DNA of 7,889 bases. It comes from Odoribacteraceae bacterium. Lineage in GTDB: Bacteria; Bacteroidota; Bacteroidia; Bacteroidales; Marinifilaceae. Under the pieces are notes generated by a model, which made no database searches, had not been told where the DNA came from, and saw nothing but the letters and a program-made list of their open reading frames with translations. Below are positions 1 to 6,392 of the stretch, piece by piece (the stretch's first letter is position 1; the number at the start of each line of letters is the position of its first letter). The position numbers and the translations under genes were made by a program. Location: assembly GCA_031259905.1 (NCBI GenBank), contig JAIRKS010000109.1, forward strand, positions 1-7,889, read 5' to 3'.

Positions 1-134
1 CACCTGCTTCTAGTGTGTCGTACGCGTACGACACGGTAGAAGCACCTGCTTCCGGGCTGTCGTACGCGTACGACCCGGTAGAAGCAGCTGCTTCCGGGCT
101 GTCGTACGCGTACGACACGGTAGAAGCAGCTGAC

Positions 135-162
135 AAAACCGTCTCGGAGGGGTACGACACGC
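135..162 (-). terminator. weak terminator-like hairpin in repeat unit 4
   Basis: On the minus strand this copy has the same layout as the two stronger ones to its right: an arm related to CGTGTCGTA, a CCCC loop, an arm ending GAGACGG, then TTTTGTC (complement of 135-138). Several mismatches break the stem here, so it may be a decayed terminator or may not fold. It is listed because it shows that the T-tract and arm are part of the repeated unit. Confidence 0.25.
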
Positions 163-176
163 TAGAAGCAGCTGAC

Positions 177-204
177 AAAACCGTCTCGTAGGGGTACGAC
201 ACGG
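177..204 (-). terminator. terminator-like hairpin in repeat unit 5
   Basis: Read on the minus strand, arms CCGTGTCGTA and TACGAGACGG pair with one G-G mismatch around a CCCC loop (204 to 181). They are followed at once by TTTTGTC (complement of 177-180). This is the form of an intrinsic terminator for transcripts coming from the operon to the right, with a short T-tract. It would act as a back-up to the stronger copy in unit 6. Confidence 0.45.
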
Positions 205-218
205 TAGAAGCAGCTGAC

Positions 219-246
219 AAAACCGTCCCGCGCGAGCGCGAGACGG
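219..246 (-). terminator. probable operon terminator (repeat unit 6)
   Basis: On the minus strand arms CCGTCTCGCG and CGCGGGACGG form a 10-bp, GC-rich stem with a CTCG loop, followed directly by TTTTGTC. One pair is U-G in the minus-strand RNA, whereas the plus-strand RNA would have a C-A mismatch there. The structure and the T-tract therefore both point to termination of leftward transcription. It lies about 100 nt past the stop codon of the last operon gene. The T-tract is only four residues long, so efficiency is uncertain. Confidence 0.6.
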
Positions 247-249
247 CGA

Positions 250-292
250 TGAACGCGCGATACAGCGTGTCGTGAACGCGCGACAGCCCGTC
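250..292. repeat. imperfect short direct repeat
   Basis: TGAACGCGCGA occurs at 250-260 and again at 273-283. The similarity continues as CAGCGTGTC (263-271) and CAGCCCGTC (284-292), with two extra bases (TA) in the first copy. The spacing is 23 bp. It sits between the 42-bp array and the long hairpin at 281-314 and partly overlaps the hairpin. It may be a decayed repeat unit. Confidence 0.6.
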
Positions 293-314
293 CCGCGAAC
301 GGGACGGGCTGTCG
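281..314 (-). other. perfect 15-bp inverted repeat, UUCG loop, 3' of the operon
   Basis: CGACAGCCCGTCCCG at 281-295 is exactly complementary to 300-314, leaving a 4-nt loop. On the minus strand the loop reads TTCG, closed by a G-C pair. It begins 32 nt after the stop codon of the last gene. No T-tract follows on either strand, so a classic intrinsic terminator is not supported. A 3'-end stabilising hairpin, an RNA processing signal or a rho-assisted stop are the likelier roles. Confidence 0.7.
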
Positions 315-346
315 TCAGCCTGTGGCACGCTGGGAGCGCGCGGTGA

Positions 347-1258
347 TTAAGGGTTGTTGTGTCGCTGCTGGAAGGTGTTGCCGGCGGCCTGTATGTCCCA
401 CCCGTACTGTAGCGCGAAGTCGACGACGATGGCGTACTTGGCGGCCCGCGCGGGACTGTTGTCGAGGTAGTCGCGACGGATGTTGTCGTACGAGTCGGTC
501 GCCAGCAGGCGCAACCAGCCGGCGAAGTCCGACCGGAAGTCACGCGAGCCGGCGCCCGTGAGGAATCCTCCCTCCCGCGTCAGCTCCTCGATGGCGGCCT
601 CGTACTTGTCGATGTCCCCGTCGGCGTAGTAGGCGTTGAGAATCTGGTCGTAGACCTTCCCGTTATCGTACGCCTTGCCGGCGGCGGAGAAGGCGGCGAG
701 CGGCTCCTCCATGCGGCCGGTGATCGACTGGCAGATGATGTTCCACACGCCGGCGGTGAGCACGGAATCGCGGTAGTAATGGTTCGCGGGATCGGTGACG
801 GGGATTGTCCCGGCGGTGCTGTTCGGCCAGGAGATGATGAGGCGCGATCTCCCGAGGTGTTTCAACGGGTACACCCAGTAGAGCGCCCCGTAACTCTTGA
901 CGTAGAAGATCTCCAGCGGGAAGAAGGCCTTCGTGAACGTCCCCGGCACGTTCGACAGGAGCGCGCTCGTGTAGGCGTATACCTCGCTCTTCAACGTGGT
1001 GTCGAGCGACTCGGCGCCGCGCGCGCGGACGAGCGCGTCTACCTCGAGGTAGCCGTTCGTCAGCTCCGTGATGGAGGCGAACTTCGTGCGCACCCAGATT
1101 CCGTGGGTGTTGTAGATCTCCCGCACCTCGGGGTCGGCGTCGGCCCCAGGCGTGAAGATGTCGAGTATCCCGGTGTTTTCGGAGGCGACGGGAGATTCCT
1201 CCTTGCTGCACCCGGCGAGGAGCGCGGCGATGATGATGACAGGTAAAATGTGTTTCAT
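347..1258 (-). CDS. surface lipoprotein, possibly an inactive relative of putative zinc-binding metallopeptidases
   Basis: 303 residues. A lipoprotein signal peptide is clear: MKHILPVIIIAALLAGC, with the lipobox LAGC ending at Cys17. It is followed by SKEES, which resembles the Lys-plus-acidic export signal that sends Bacteroidota lipoproteins to the cell surface. The start lies 7 nt after the susD-like stop codon, so the gene is the last of the operon. No catalytic motif is obvious. The overall layout, and especially GGFLTGAG at 230-237 and SDFAGW at 243-248, reminds me of the putative zinc-binding metallopeptidase lipoproteins (Peptidase_Mx1 type) often encoded next to susD. In that family a HExxH helix is expected, but here the corresponding stretch appears to be AGVWNIICQS at 169-178, with no His or Glu. 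The acidic residue after the DF pair is replaced by Gly247. The family link is inferred from memory and is tentative; the lipoprotein call is firm. If right, the protein would bind a peptide or ligand rather than cut it. Confidence 0.8.
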   Translation of the reverse strand: MKHILPVIIIAALLAGCSKEESPVASENTGILDIFTPGADADPEVREIYNTHGIWVRTKFASITELTNGYLEVDALVRARGAESLDTTLKSEVYAYTSALLSNVPGTFTKAFFPLEIFYVKSYGALYWVYPLKHLGRSRLIISWPNSTAGTIPVTDPANHYYRDSVLTAGVWNIICQSITGRMEEPLAAFSAAGKAYDNGKVYDQILNAYYADGDIDKYEAAIEELTREGGFLTGAGSRDFRSDFAGWLRLLATDSYDNIRRDYLDNSPARAAKYAIVVDFALQYGWDIQAAGNTFQQRHNNP

Positions 1259-1265
1259 GGCTGGA

Positions 1266-2720
1266 TTATCTTGGGTTTAACGGGATGCCGGGACTGTTCT
1301 CTTGCTCGGAGGCGGGGATCTGCAGGACGTAACGCGGGTCGCCCTGCTCGAGGGTGTACGTGCTGCCGCTCTTGTAGACGTGCGTGATCGCCGGTTTGCC
1401 GAGCCTGCGGAGGTCGAGCCACCGGAGACCGGCGTCGAAGGCCAGCTCGAGGCGTCTCTCCTCGAGCACGCGCGCGAGGAGACGGTCGCCGGGGAGGTCG
1501 GCGACGGTTAACGGCGTGAACGACGACGCCTTGTAACGCGTGGCGAGGAGCGCGTTCAGGTCTTTCACGGCGTCGCGCCTGTCCTGCTCGCTGCCGCGGC
1601 GGGCGAGGGCCTCGGCGCGCGTGACGTAGGCCTCGCTGAGCTTTAGCCCGACGTAGTAGCAGTATTTCTCCTGCGTGGCGAACATGCGGTAGACGGTGGG
1701 GCCTTGCTGCACGAGCTCGGTGCCGGCCGGCGCGAAGGAGTCGAAGATGTGCCGGCGGTAGTCGCGCGTGGAATCGGCGGGGTCGCGGTAGCAGAGATCA
1801 AGGAGCGCGGGATCGGGCTTGAAGGTGTACGTGGAGTAGTAGAAGATGTTCGTGTTGGCCCTCCCGCCGACGAAGAAGAGCACCTCGTCCTTGTAGCCGC
1901 GATCGATGAAACCGGTGTTCCCGGCAAAGGCGTAGCGCGTTCCCTGCGCGTCGATGTACTCCTGCATGGTGTTCATGTCGAAGAGCGGGCGCGCGCTGAT
2001 CACGTCCTGCGCGGCGGCGATGGCCTCGTCGTAGCGACGCGTGAACAGGAAGACGCGGGCGCGCAACGCCTGCAGGGAGACGTAGTCGAAGCGGTACGCG
2101 CTCCGCGATGGCTTCCCGGCGAGATCACGCGCGGCGGCCTCGAGGTCGGCGTCGATCTGCTCCCATACCTTCCCGACGGGAACGCGGGTATTGTCCTGCG
2201 TGTTCTGGTGCACGTCCTCCGCGGAGAGGGGCATGGGGACGCCCGGCTTGTCGAGATTCCCCTCCTCGTGCGTCTCCGCGTAGAGGTTGACGAGGTAAAA
2301 GTAACAGTAAGCGCGGAGAGCGAGCGCCTCGCCGCGGACGGTCTCGAAGAGCACCTTATCCTCCTCCGGCTCCCTTCCGTTGAACTCGTCGAGGACGGAG
2401 TTCGCGTAATAGATGGAGGAGTAGAGCTGGTTCCAGTAGGTGTCCTCGGCCCCCTCGAGGAGGTGCGTGGCCGCCCAGACGAACCACGGCTCGTTGACGG
2501 CGGCCGGCGCGTTGCTGGCGTTGAGGTTGGCGTAGACGTTGTCGGTGCACAGCTCGGTGCGCATGAAGAATTCGGTGCGCGGGTAGCCGCCCAGGAGGAC
2601 GGACTCGTAGTCGGCAACGCTGACCGGCACCATGCGGTTGACGGGTTGTATGTCCAGCAGGTCGCAGCTCGCGAGGAGGAGCGCCGGCAAGAGGAATATT
2701 CGCGTGTATTTCATGATCAT
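1266..2720 (-). CDS. SusD/RagB-like outer-membrane nutrient-binding lipoprotein
   Basis: 484 residues, within the usual size for the family. The signal peptide ends in the lipobox LLASC with lipidated Cys19, followed by DLLDIQP, the typical SusD start. N-terminal SusD-like part: about 20-230, with the helical signature EALALRAYCYFYLVNLYAE (131-149). C-terminal RagB/SusD part: about 275-484, with LKLSEAYVTRAEALAR (359-374), EERRLELAFDAGLRWLDLRR (420-439) and the closing IPASEQENSPGIPLNP. SusD proteins sit as a lid on the SusC barrel on the cell surface and present ligand to it. The gene starts 6 nt after the susC-like stop codon, so the two are transcribed and probably translated together. A second ATG two codons in (2714) lies better spaced from the A-rich stretch AAAAAG and is an equally good start. 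The ligand cannot be read from the sequence. Confidence 0.95.
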   Translation of the reverse strand: MIMKYTRIFLLPALLLASCDLLDIQPVNRMVPVSVADYESVLLGGYPRTEFFMRTELCTDNVYANLNASNAPAAVNEPWFVWAATHLLEGAEDTYWNQLYSSIYYANSVLDEFNGREPEEDKVLFETVRGEALALRAYCYFYLVNLYAETHEEGNLDKPGVPMPLSAEDVHQNTQDNTRVPVGKVWEQIDADLEAAARDLAGKPSRSAYRFDYVSLQALRARVFLFTRRYDEAIAAAQDVISARPLFDMNTMQEYIDAQGTRYAFAGNTGFIDRGYKDEVLFFVGGRANTNIFYYSTYTFKPDPALLDLCYRDPADSTRDYRRHIFDSFAPAGTELVQQGPTVYRMFATQEKYCYYVGLKLSEAYVTRAEALARRGSEQDRRDAVKDLNALLATRYKASSFTPLTVADLPGDRLLARVLEERRLELAFDAGLRWLDLRRLGKPAITHVYKSGSTYTLEQGDPRYVLQIPASEQENSPGIPLNPR

Positions 2721-2726
2721 GTCTTT

Positions 2727-5700
2727 TTAGAATTGTACGTTAATAGAGAAGGAGTACGTGCGCGGCAACGGGAGGTAGGTGTTCCCGAAGGAGACGTTGG
2801 CGCTGTTCGTGGCGGAGTACTTCATGAGCGCGCCGGTCGCCTCCGGGTCTTGTCCCTTGAGCTTCGACGAGTGCCACGCGCGCAGGTTGTTCCCTTGCGC
2901 CATGAGACGAACGCCCTGTATGCCGCGCGCGCGCAGGAACTCGCCGTTCCAATCGTACGCGAGGGAGAGGTTCTGCAGCCGGACGAAGTCGCCGCTGACG
3001 GTGCGGATGTCGCTATTGTTGTACATCTGCGCGCTCGCGGGGTAGGGGTACGTGATCGCGTACTCCCACGGGTCTACCTCGAGGGCGGGGATGTTGGTAT
3101 GCTCCTCGTCCCCCGGCGCCCTCCAGCGGTAGGCCAGCTCCTTGGAGAGGTTCTGCCCGGGCGCGGGGAAGGCGAGATCGTAATCGGTGGTGAGGTTCCT
3201 GAGCCGGATGACGTTCCCGAAGTTCCCGATGAGCAGGGCGGAGAGGGTGAAGTTTTTGTAGTGGAACGCGTTCGTGAAGCCGCCTTGCCACGAGGGCATG
3301 GTGCTCCCGGAATAGACGAGGGCGTCGATGTCGTTCATTCCCGTGATCACGACCGCGCGATCTTCCCACGAGATACCATTCTCGGCGGTGACGGTGGTCC
3401 TTTTCCCGTTGTAGAACATGGGGCGCCCCTGCTTGTTCAGCCCGGCGAACTCGTATGACCATAGCCCGTTGATGGGCTTGCCGACGACGGCGGCGGCGGA
3501 GTTGTCGGAGCGCTGCGCGTTGGTGAGCAGGGAGTAGGTGGGGACGGAGTAGACGTCGAGCACCTCGTTGTAGTTATACCCGGCGGTGAGGCGCGATGTC
3601 CACCGGAAGCCGCCCGCGTCGATGTTGACGGAGTTGAAGGAGAACTCCCACCCGCGGTTAAGGATCGAGGCCCAGTTGACCTGTATGCTCGAGAAGCCGG
3701 AGACGCGGGAGACTTGCTTGTTGCCGAGCATGTCGACGCCCTTCTTGTGGTAGTACTCGATGACGCCGGTGAGGCGACGTTTCAGGACGCCGAACTCGAC
3801 GGCGACGTTCGTCGTGTAGTTCTTTTCCCACTTCAGGTTGGGGTTCTTGGGCGCGGAGATCGTGAGATAGTTCTCGTTCTTCTCCGGGTCGACCCTGCCG
3901 ATGGTGGCCACGAGGCTGGAGTATGCCTGCGAGGCGACGTTCCCCTGCGTCCCGTGCGAGGCGCGAAGGGTAAGGTAATCGATCGCCGTGATGTCCTTCA
4001 TGAACTCCTCTTCCTTGAGCTGGTAATTGACGCCGACGGCCCAGAGGGGCTGGAAGAGGTCGTTGGTTTTCATCCCGAAGCGGTTCGACCCGTCGACGCG
4101 CCCGTTAATGCTGATGGTGTATCGGTCGCGGAAGGAATACCCCGCGGTGCCGTACCACGAGAGGGCCGCCGTCTTGTTGATGTCCTGCGTCCACGCGGGC
4201 CTTCCGAGGTACTCCGCGAGGACGTACTGCGGGATTTGCTGGTGTCCGCGATCGTGCGCGTAGCCGTAGATCTCGGTTGTCTCCACCTCGTAGTTCGACG
4301 TGCGGATCTCCTGCCCGACCATCGCGTCGAGGCGATGTTCGCCGGCGAGCGTCTGCATGTACGAGAGCTGGTTGCGGAAGGTGAGCGCGGCGTTATTACT
4401 GCTCCTGAACTTGCGGTATCCCCCGTCGTTCCAGTACGGGACGGCGGTGTAATCCACGATGTAGGTCATGTCCTTCTTCCGCGCGCGGACGAAGTAGCTC
4501 TCTTCCGTGGCGACGTCCTCCTCGGAGGTGTTCTGCCGGGTGAAAGAGAAGAGGGAGTTGAAGGCCAGCGCGGGGATGACGCGCCACTCCAGGTCGACCG
4601 TCCCTTTCATGCCGAAGCTCTTGGAGGCGCGCCACGCCTGCTCGCGGTTCTCGAGGAAGTTAAACTTCAGGTCGTTTATGTACATGTGGTTGAAGTTCCC
4701 GTTCTCGTCGTACGCGTTGTGCGCGCGGGTGGTATAGATGGCCCACTCGTAGGGGTTTTCGCGGGAATCTTGCGCGAAGAAGCTCTTGTTTTCTCTCGCG
4801 TTCAAGTCGATTGTCCCGCTGACGCGGAGGTTATCGCGGAGGCGCGTGTGCACTTTAGCGGCGCCGGTGTAGGTTTGCATGCCTACCTTTTGCGCGGTGG
4901 CCTGCTCGTCGGTGTAGCTGCCGGAGAGGTAGAAGGTGGTTTTCTCGTTGCCCCCGGAGATATTGATGGAGTGGCGGTGCGTGACGGCGTCGCGGAAGAG
5001 GTACTTGAACCAGTCGGTGTTGACCTCCTCGAGTTGTTTCACTTTCTGCTCGAACTCTTCCCAGGTGATCTTGCGATCCTGCACGTCGATGAAGTAGCGC
5101 TCGAAGTCGGTCACCGTGCCGTACATCCCGGCGTACGCGGAGGTGGCGGTGAAGGCTCCGCGGCGGATCATCTCGAGGTTGACGTCGATGCGTTCCTTGG
5201 AGTTCATCATGTAGGCGTCTTCCACGCGTGGGCGTTCGCCGACGGTGATGCTCCCGGAGTAGTTCACGCGCGTTTTCCCGGCAACGCCTTTCTTGGATTC
5301 GATGACGATGACGCCGTTGGCGGCGCGCGTGCCGTAGATGGCCGTGGCGGCGGCGTCTTTCAGGACGTTGATTGACTCGATGTCATCGACGTTTACCCCG
5401 CCGATGCCCGACGCGATGAGGTTTCTGTTCGTGAGGATGTCGTCGACGGAGGCGTTCACGGGATCATCGAGGATGATGCCGTCGATGACCCACAGGGGTT
5501 GCGCGTTGCCGCTGATCGTGGAGGTGCCGCGGACGCGGATTTGCGGCACGGCGCCCGGCGCGCCGGAGGTGCTCATGATCATCATGCCGGGGACTTGCCC
5601 CTGGAGGAGCTTGTCGATGTTCGGCTGGTTGATGCCCTTGAGGTTTTCCATGTCGACGTGACTGATGGCGGAGGTGAGTTTTCTCCTCTCGACGCGCTGG

Positions 5701-6344
5701 TAGCCGGTGACGATGATCTCGCTCATCTCGCTGATCTCGTCCTCCATGACGACGTCGAGGGTCGTCTCTCCCGCGAGCGTGATCTCCTTTTTCTTCATCC
5801 CGATGAAGGAGAAGACGAGGGTCACGTGTTCATCTTTCTCGATGTCCACCTGGAAGCGTCCCTCGACACCGGTGGCGGTGCCGCGCGTTGTTCCTTTCAC
5901 GCGTACCGTCACGCCGGGGAGCGGGTTGCCGGCAACGTCGGAGACTTTCCCGCTGATGGTGACGCGTTCGACCTGCGCGTTAGGTCGTCTCTTGACGATG
6001 AGGATGAAATCCCCGTCCGTCTCGTGACCGAGGCCACGCGGGGAGAGCGCGGCGTCGAGTACGTCGTCGAGCGGAGCGTGCTTGCAATCGACTTTCACCT
6101 TGTCGTCGCGGTTCAACATGTCGTTACTGTACATCACGATGCACCCCGTCTGGTCGCGCACCTGCTCGAAGAGTTGCCGGTACGTGATCTCGGCGGCGGG
6201 GAGCGTCACCCGGCGTTGCGAGAAGCCGGTGGCGTGGCCGCACAGCAGGAGACAGAACGCGAGACACGCGGTGCTCCTCGCGATAGCGAGTGTTTTCTTT
6301 GCACCGTCTCGTGGCGAGACGGCCTGGTTGGTTCTTTTTTTCAT
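2727..6344 (-). CDS. SusC/RagA-like TonB-dependent transporter with STN signalling domain
   Basis: 1205 residues, complete. Order of parts: basic N-terminus and hydrophobic signal segment to about residue 42; STN domain about 48-118 (ITYRQLFEQVRDQTGCIVMY at 53-72 is typical); carboxypeptidase-regulatory-like beta domain about 129-201 (ISGKVSDVAGNPLPGVTVRV); TonB-box-like SEIIVTGYQ at 208-216; plug about 218-350, including QIRVRGTSTISGNAQPLWVI and VLKDAAATAIYGTRAANGVI; then a 22-strand-type beta barrel to the end, which finishes in YSFSINVQF with the terminal Phe expected for outer-membrane insertion. SusC proteins import oligosaccharides, peptides or other ligands using TonB energy. The STN domain marks the transducer subclass, which signals to a FecR-type anti-sigma factor, and such a gene lies directly upstream. 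The start is supported by the MKKRTN basic signal-peptide start. An 8-bp hairpin lies inside the first codons. The substrate is unknown. Confidence 0.96.
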   Translation of the reverse strand: MKKRTNQAVSPRDGAKKTLAIARSTACLAFCLLLCGHATGFSQRRVTLPAAEITYRQLFEQVRDQTGCIVMYSNDMLNRDDKVKVDCKHAPLDDVLDAALSPRGLGHETDGDFILIVKRRPNAQVERVTISGKVSDVAGNPLPGVTVRVKGTTRGTATGVEGRFQVDIEKDEHVTLVFSFIGMKKKEITLAGETTLDVVMEDEISEMSEIIVTGYQRVERRKLTSAISHVDMENLKGINQPNIDKLLQGQVPGMMIMSTSGAPGAVPQIRVRGTSTISGNAQPLWVIDGIILDDPVNASVDDILTNRNLIASGIGGVNVDDIESINVLKDAAATAIYGTRAANGVIVIESKKGVAGKTRVNYSGSITVGERPRVEDAYMMNSKERIDVNLEMIRRGAFTATSAYAGMYGTVTDFERYFIDVQDRKITWEEFEQKVKQLEEVNTDWFKYLFRDAVTHRHSINISGGNEKTTFYLSGSYTDEQATAQKVGMQTYTGAAKVHTRLRDNLRVSGTIDLNARENKSFFAQDSRENPYEWAIYTTRAHNAYDENGNFNHMYINDLKFNFLENREQAWRASKSFGMKGTVDLEWRVIPALAFNSLFSFTRQNTSEEDVATEESYFVRARKKDMTYIVDYTAVPYWNDGGYRKFRSSNNAALTFRNQLSYMQTLAGEHRLDAMVGQEIRTSNYEVETTEIYGYAHDRGHQQIPQYVLAEYLGRPAWTQDINKTAALSWYGTAGYSFRDRYTISINGRVDGSNRFGMKTNDLFQPLWAVGVNYQLKEEEFMKDITAIDYLTLRASHGTQGNVASQAYSSLVATIGRVDPEKNENYLTISAPKNPNLKWEKNYTTNVAVEFGVLKRRLTGVIEYYHKKGVDMLGNKQVSRVSGFSSIQVNWASILNRGWEFSFNSVNIDAGGFRWTSRLTAGYNYNEVLDVYSVPTYSLLTNAQRSDNSAAAVVGKPINGLWSYEFAGLNKQGRPMFYNGKRTTVTAENGISWEDRAVVITGMNDIDALVYSGSTMPSWQGGFTNAFHYKNFTLSALLIGNFGNVIRLRNLTTDYDLAFPAPGQNLSKELAYRWRAPGDEEHTNIPALEVDPWEYAITYPYPASAQMYNNSDIRTVSGDFVRLQNLSLAYDWNGEFLRARGIQGVRLMAQGNNLRAWHSSKLKGQDPEATGALMKYSATNSANVSFGNTYLPLPRTYSFSINVQF
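6304..6322 (-). promoter_or_regulatory. perfect hairpin in the first codons of the susC-like gene
   Basis: On the coding strand CCGTCTCG and CGAGACGG pair perfectly (8 bp) around a CCA loop, covering roughly codons 8-14. A GC-rich stem about 22-40 nt after the start codon could slow or tune translation, since Bacteroidota genes usually favour unstructured start regions. The structure is certain as sequence; a regulatory role is inference. Confidence 0.35.
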
Positions 6345-6374
6345 GTTTGTGTTATTATATTTAGTGTTGGTGGT

Positions 6375-6390
6375 CGCGGATCAACCCGCG
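6375..6390 (-). other. small hairpin between fecR-like and susC-like genes
   Basis: In the 48-nt spacer, 5-bp arms CGCGG and CCGCG flank a 6-nt loop, 2 nt after the fecR-like stop codon on the coding strand. No T-tract follows, so it is not a convincing terminator. It might protect the downstream transcript end or help give the two cistrons different mRNA levels. The rest of the spacer is A-rich up to the susC-like ATG, as expected for Bacteroidota translation starts. Confidence 0.4.
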
Positions 6391-6392
6391 TG

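Larger units (their letters stand above)
1..250. repeat. 42-bp-period tandem repeat array, two unit types
   Basis: Six consecutive 42-bp units start at about -1 (cut by the window edge), 41, 83, 125, 167 and 209. Each opens with AGCAGCTG or AGCACCTG and, in the first five, ends in a variant of CGACACGGTAGA. Units 1-3 have a centre containing GTCGTACGCGTACGAC, which is palindromic: 20 bp perfect at 15-34 in unit 1, 18 bp in unit 3, and 16 bp in unit 2. Units 4-6 replace this centre with ACAAAACCGTCTCG or a close variant, and these form terminator-like hairpins on the minus strand. At the unit 2/3 junction there is a further 14-bp palindrome, GAAGCAGCTGCTTC, at 81-94. Unit 6 keeps the repeat start but diverges after about 228. 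The period is divisible by three, so frames stay open through it, but the predicted peptides look like no protein and no gene is called here. The array continues left of the window by an unknown amount. Confidence 0.9.

Noticed and set aside
1..250. CRISPR array
   Set aside because: Units are contiguous and repeat over their whole 42 bp; there are no unique spacers and no cas genes.
10..543. Minus-strand frame with a 14-residue repeat through the left array
   Set aside because: It overlaps the end of the lipoprotein gene in another frame, and its repeat follows only from the 42-bp period being a multiple of three.
2712..2721. 10-bp palindrome CATGATCATG at the susD-like start
   Set aside because: It arises from two closely spaced ATG codons and a short ATC; too short to call an operator.
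1704..3458. Long plus-strand open frame (584 codons) opposite the susD- and susC-like genes
   Set aside because: It runs antisense across a gene boundary, its translation is Val/Glu/Arg-rich without any domain, and the minus-strand proteins are unmistakable. GC-rich third positions keep the opposite frame open.
3714..5375. Long plus-strand open frame (553 codons) opposite the susC-like gene
   Set aside because: Antisense shadow of the transporter barrel and plug; low-complexity composition and no recognisable motif.
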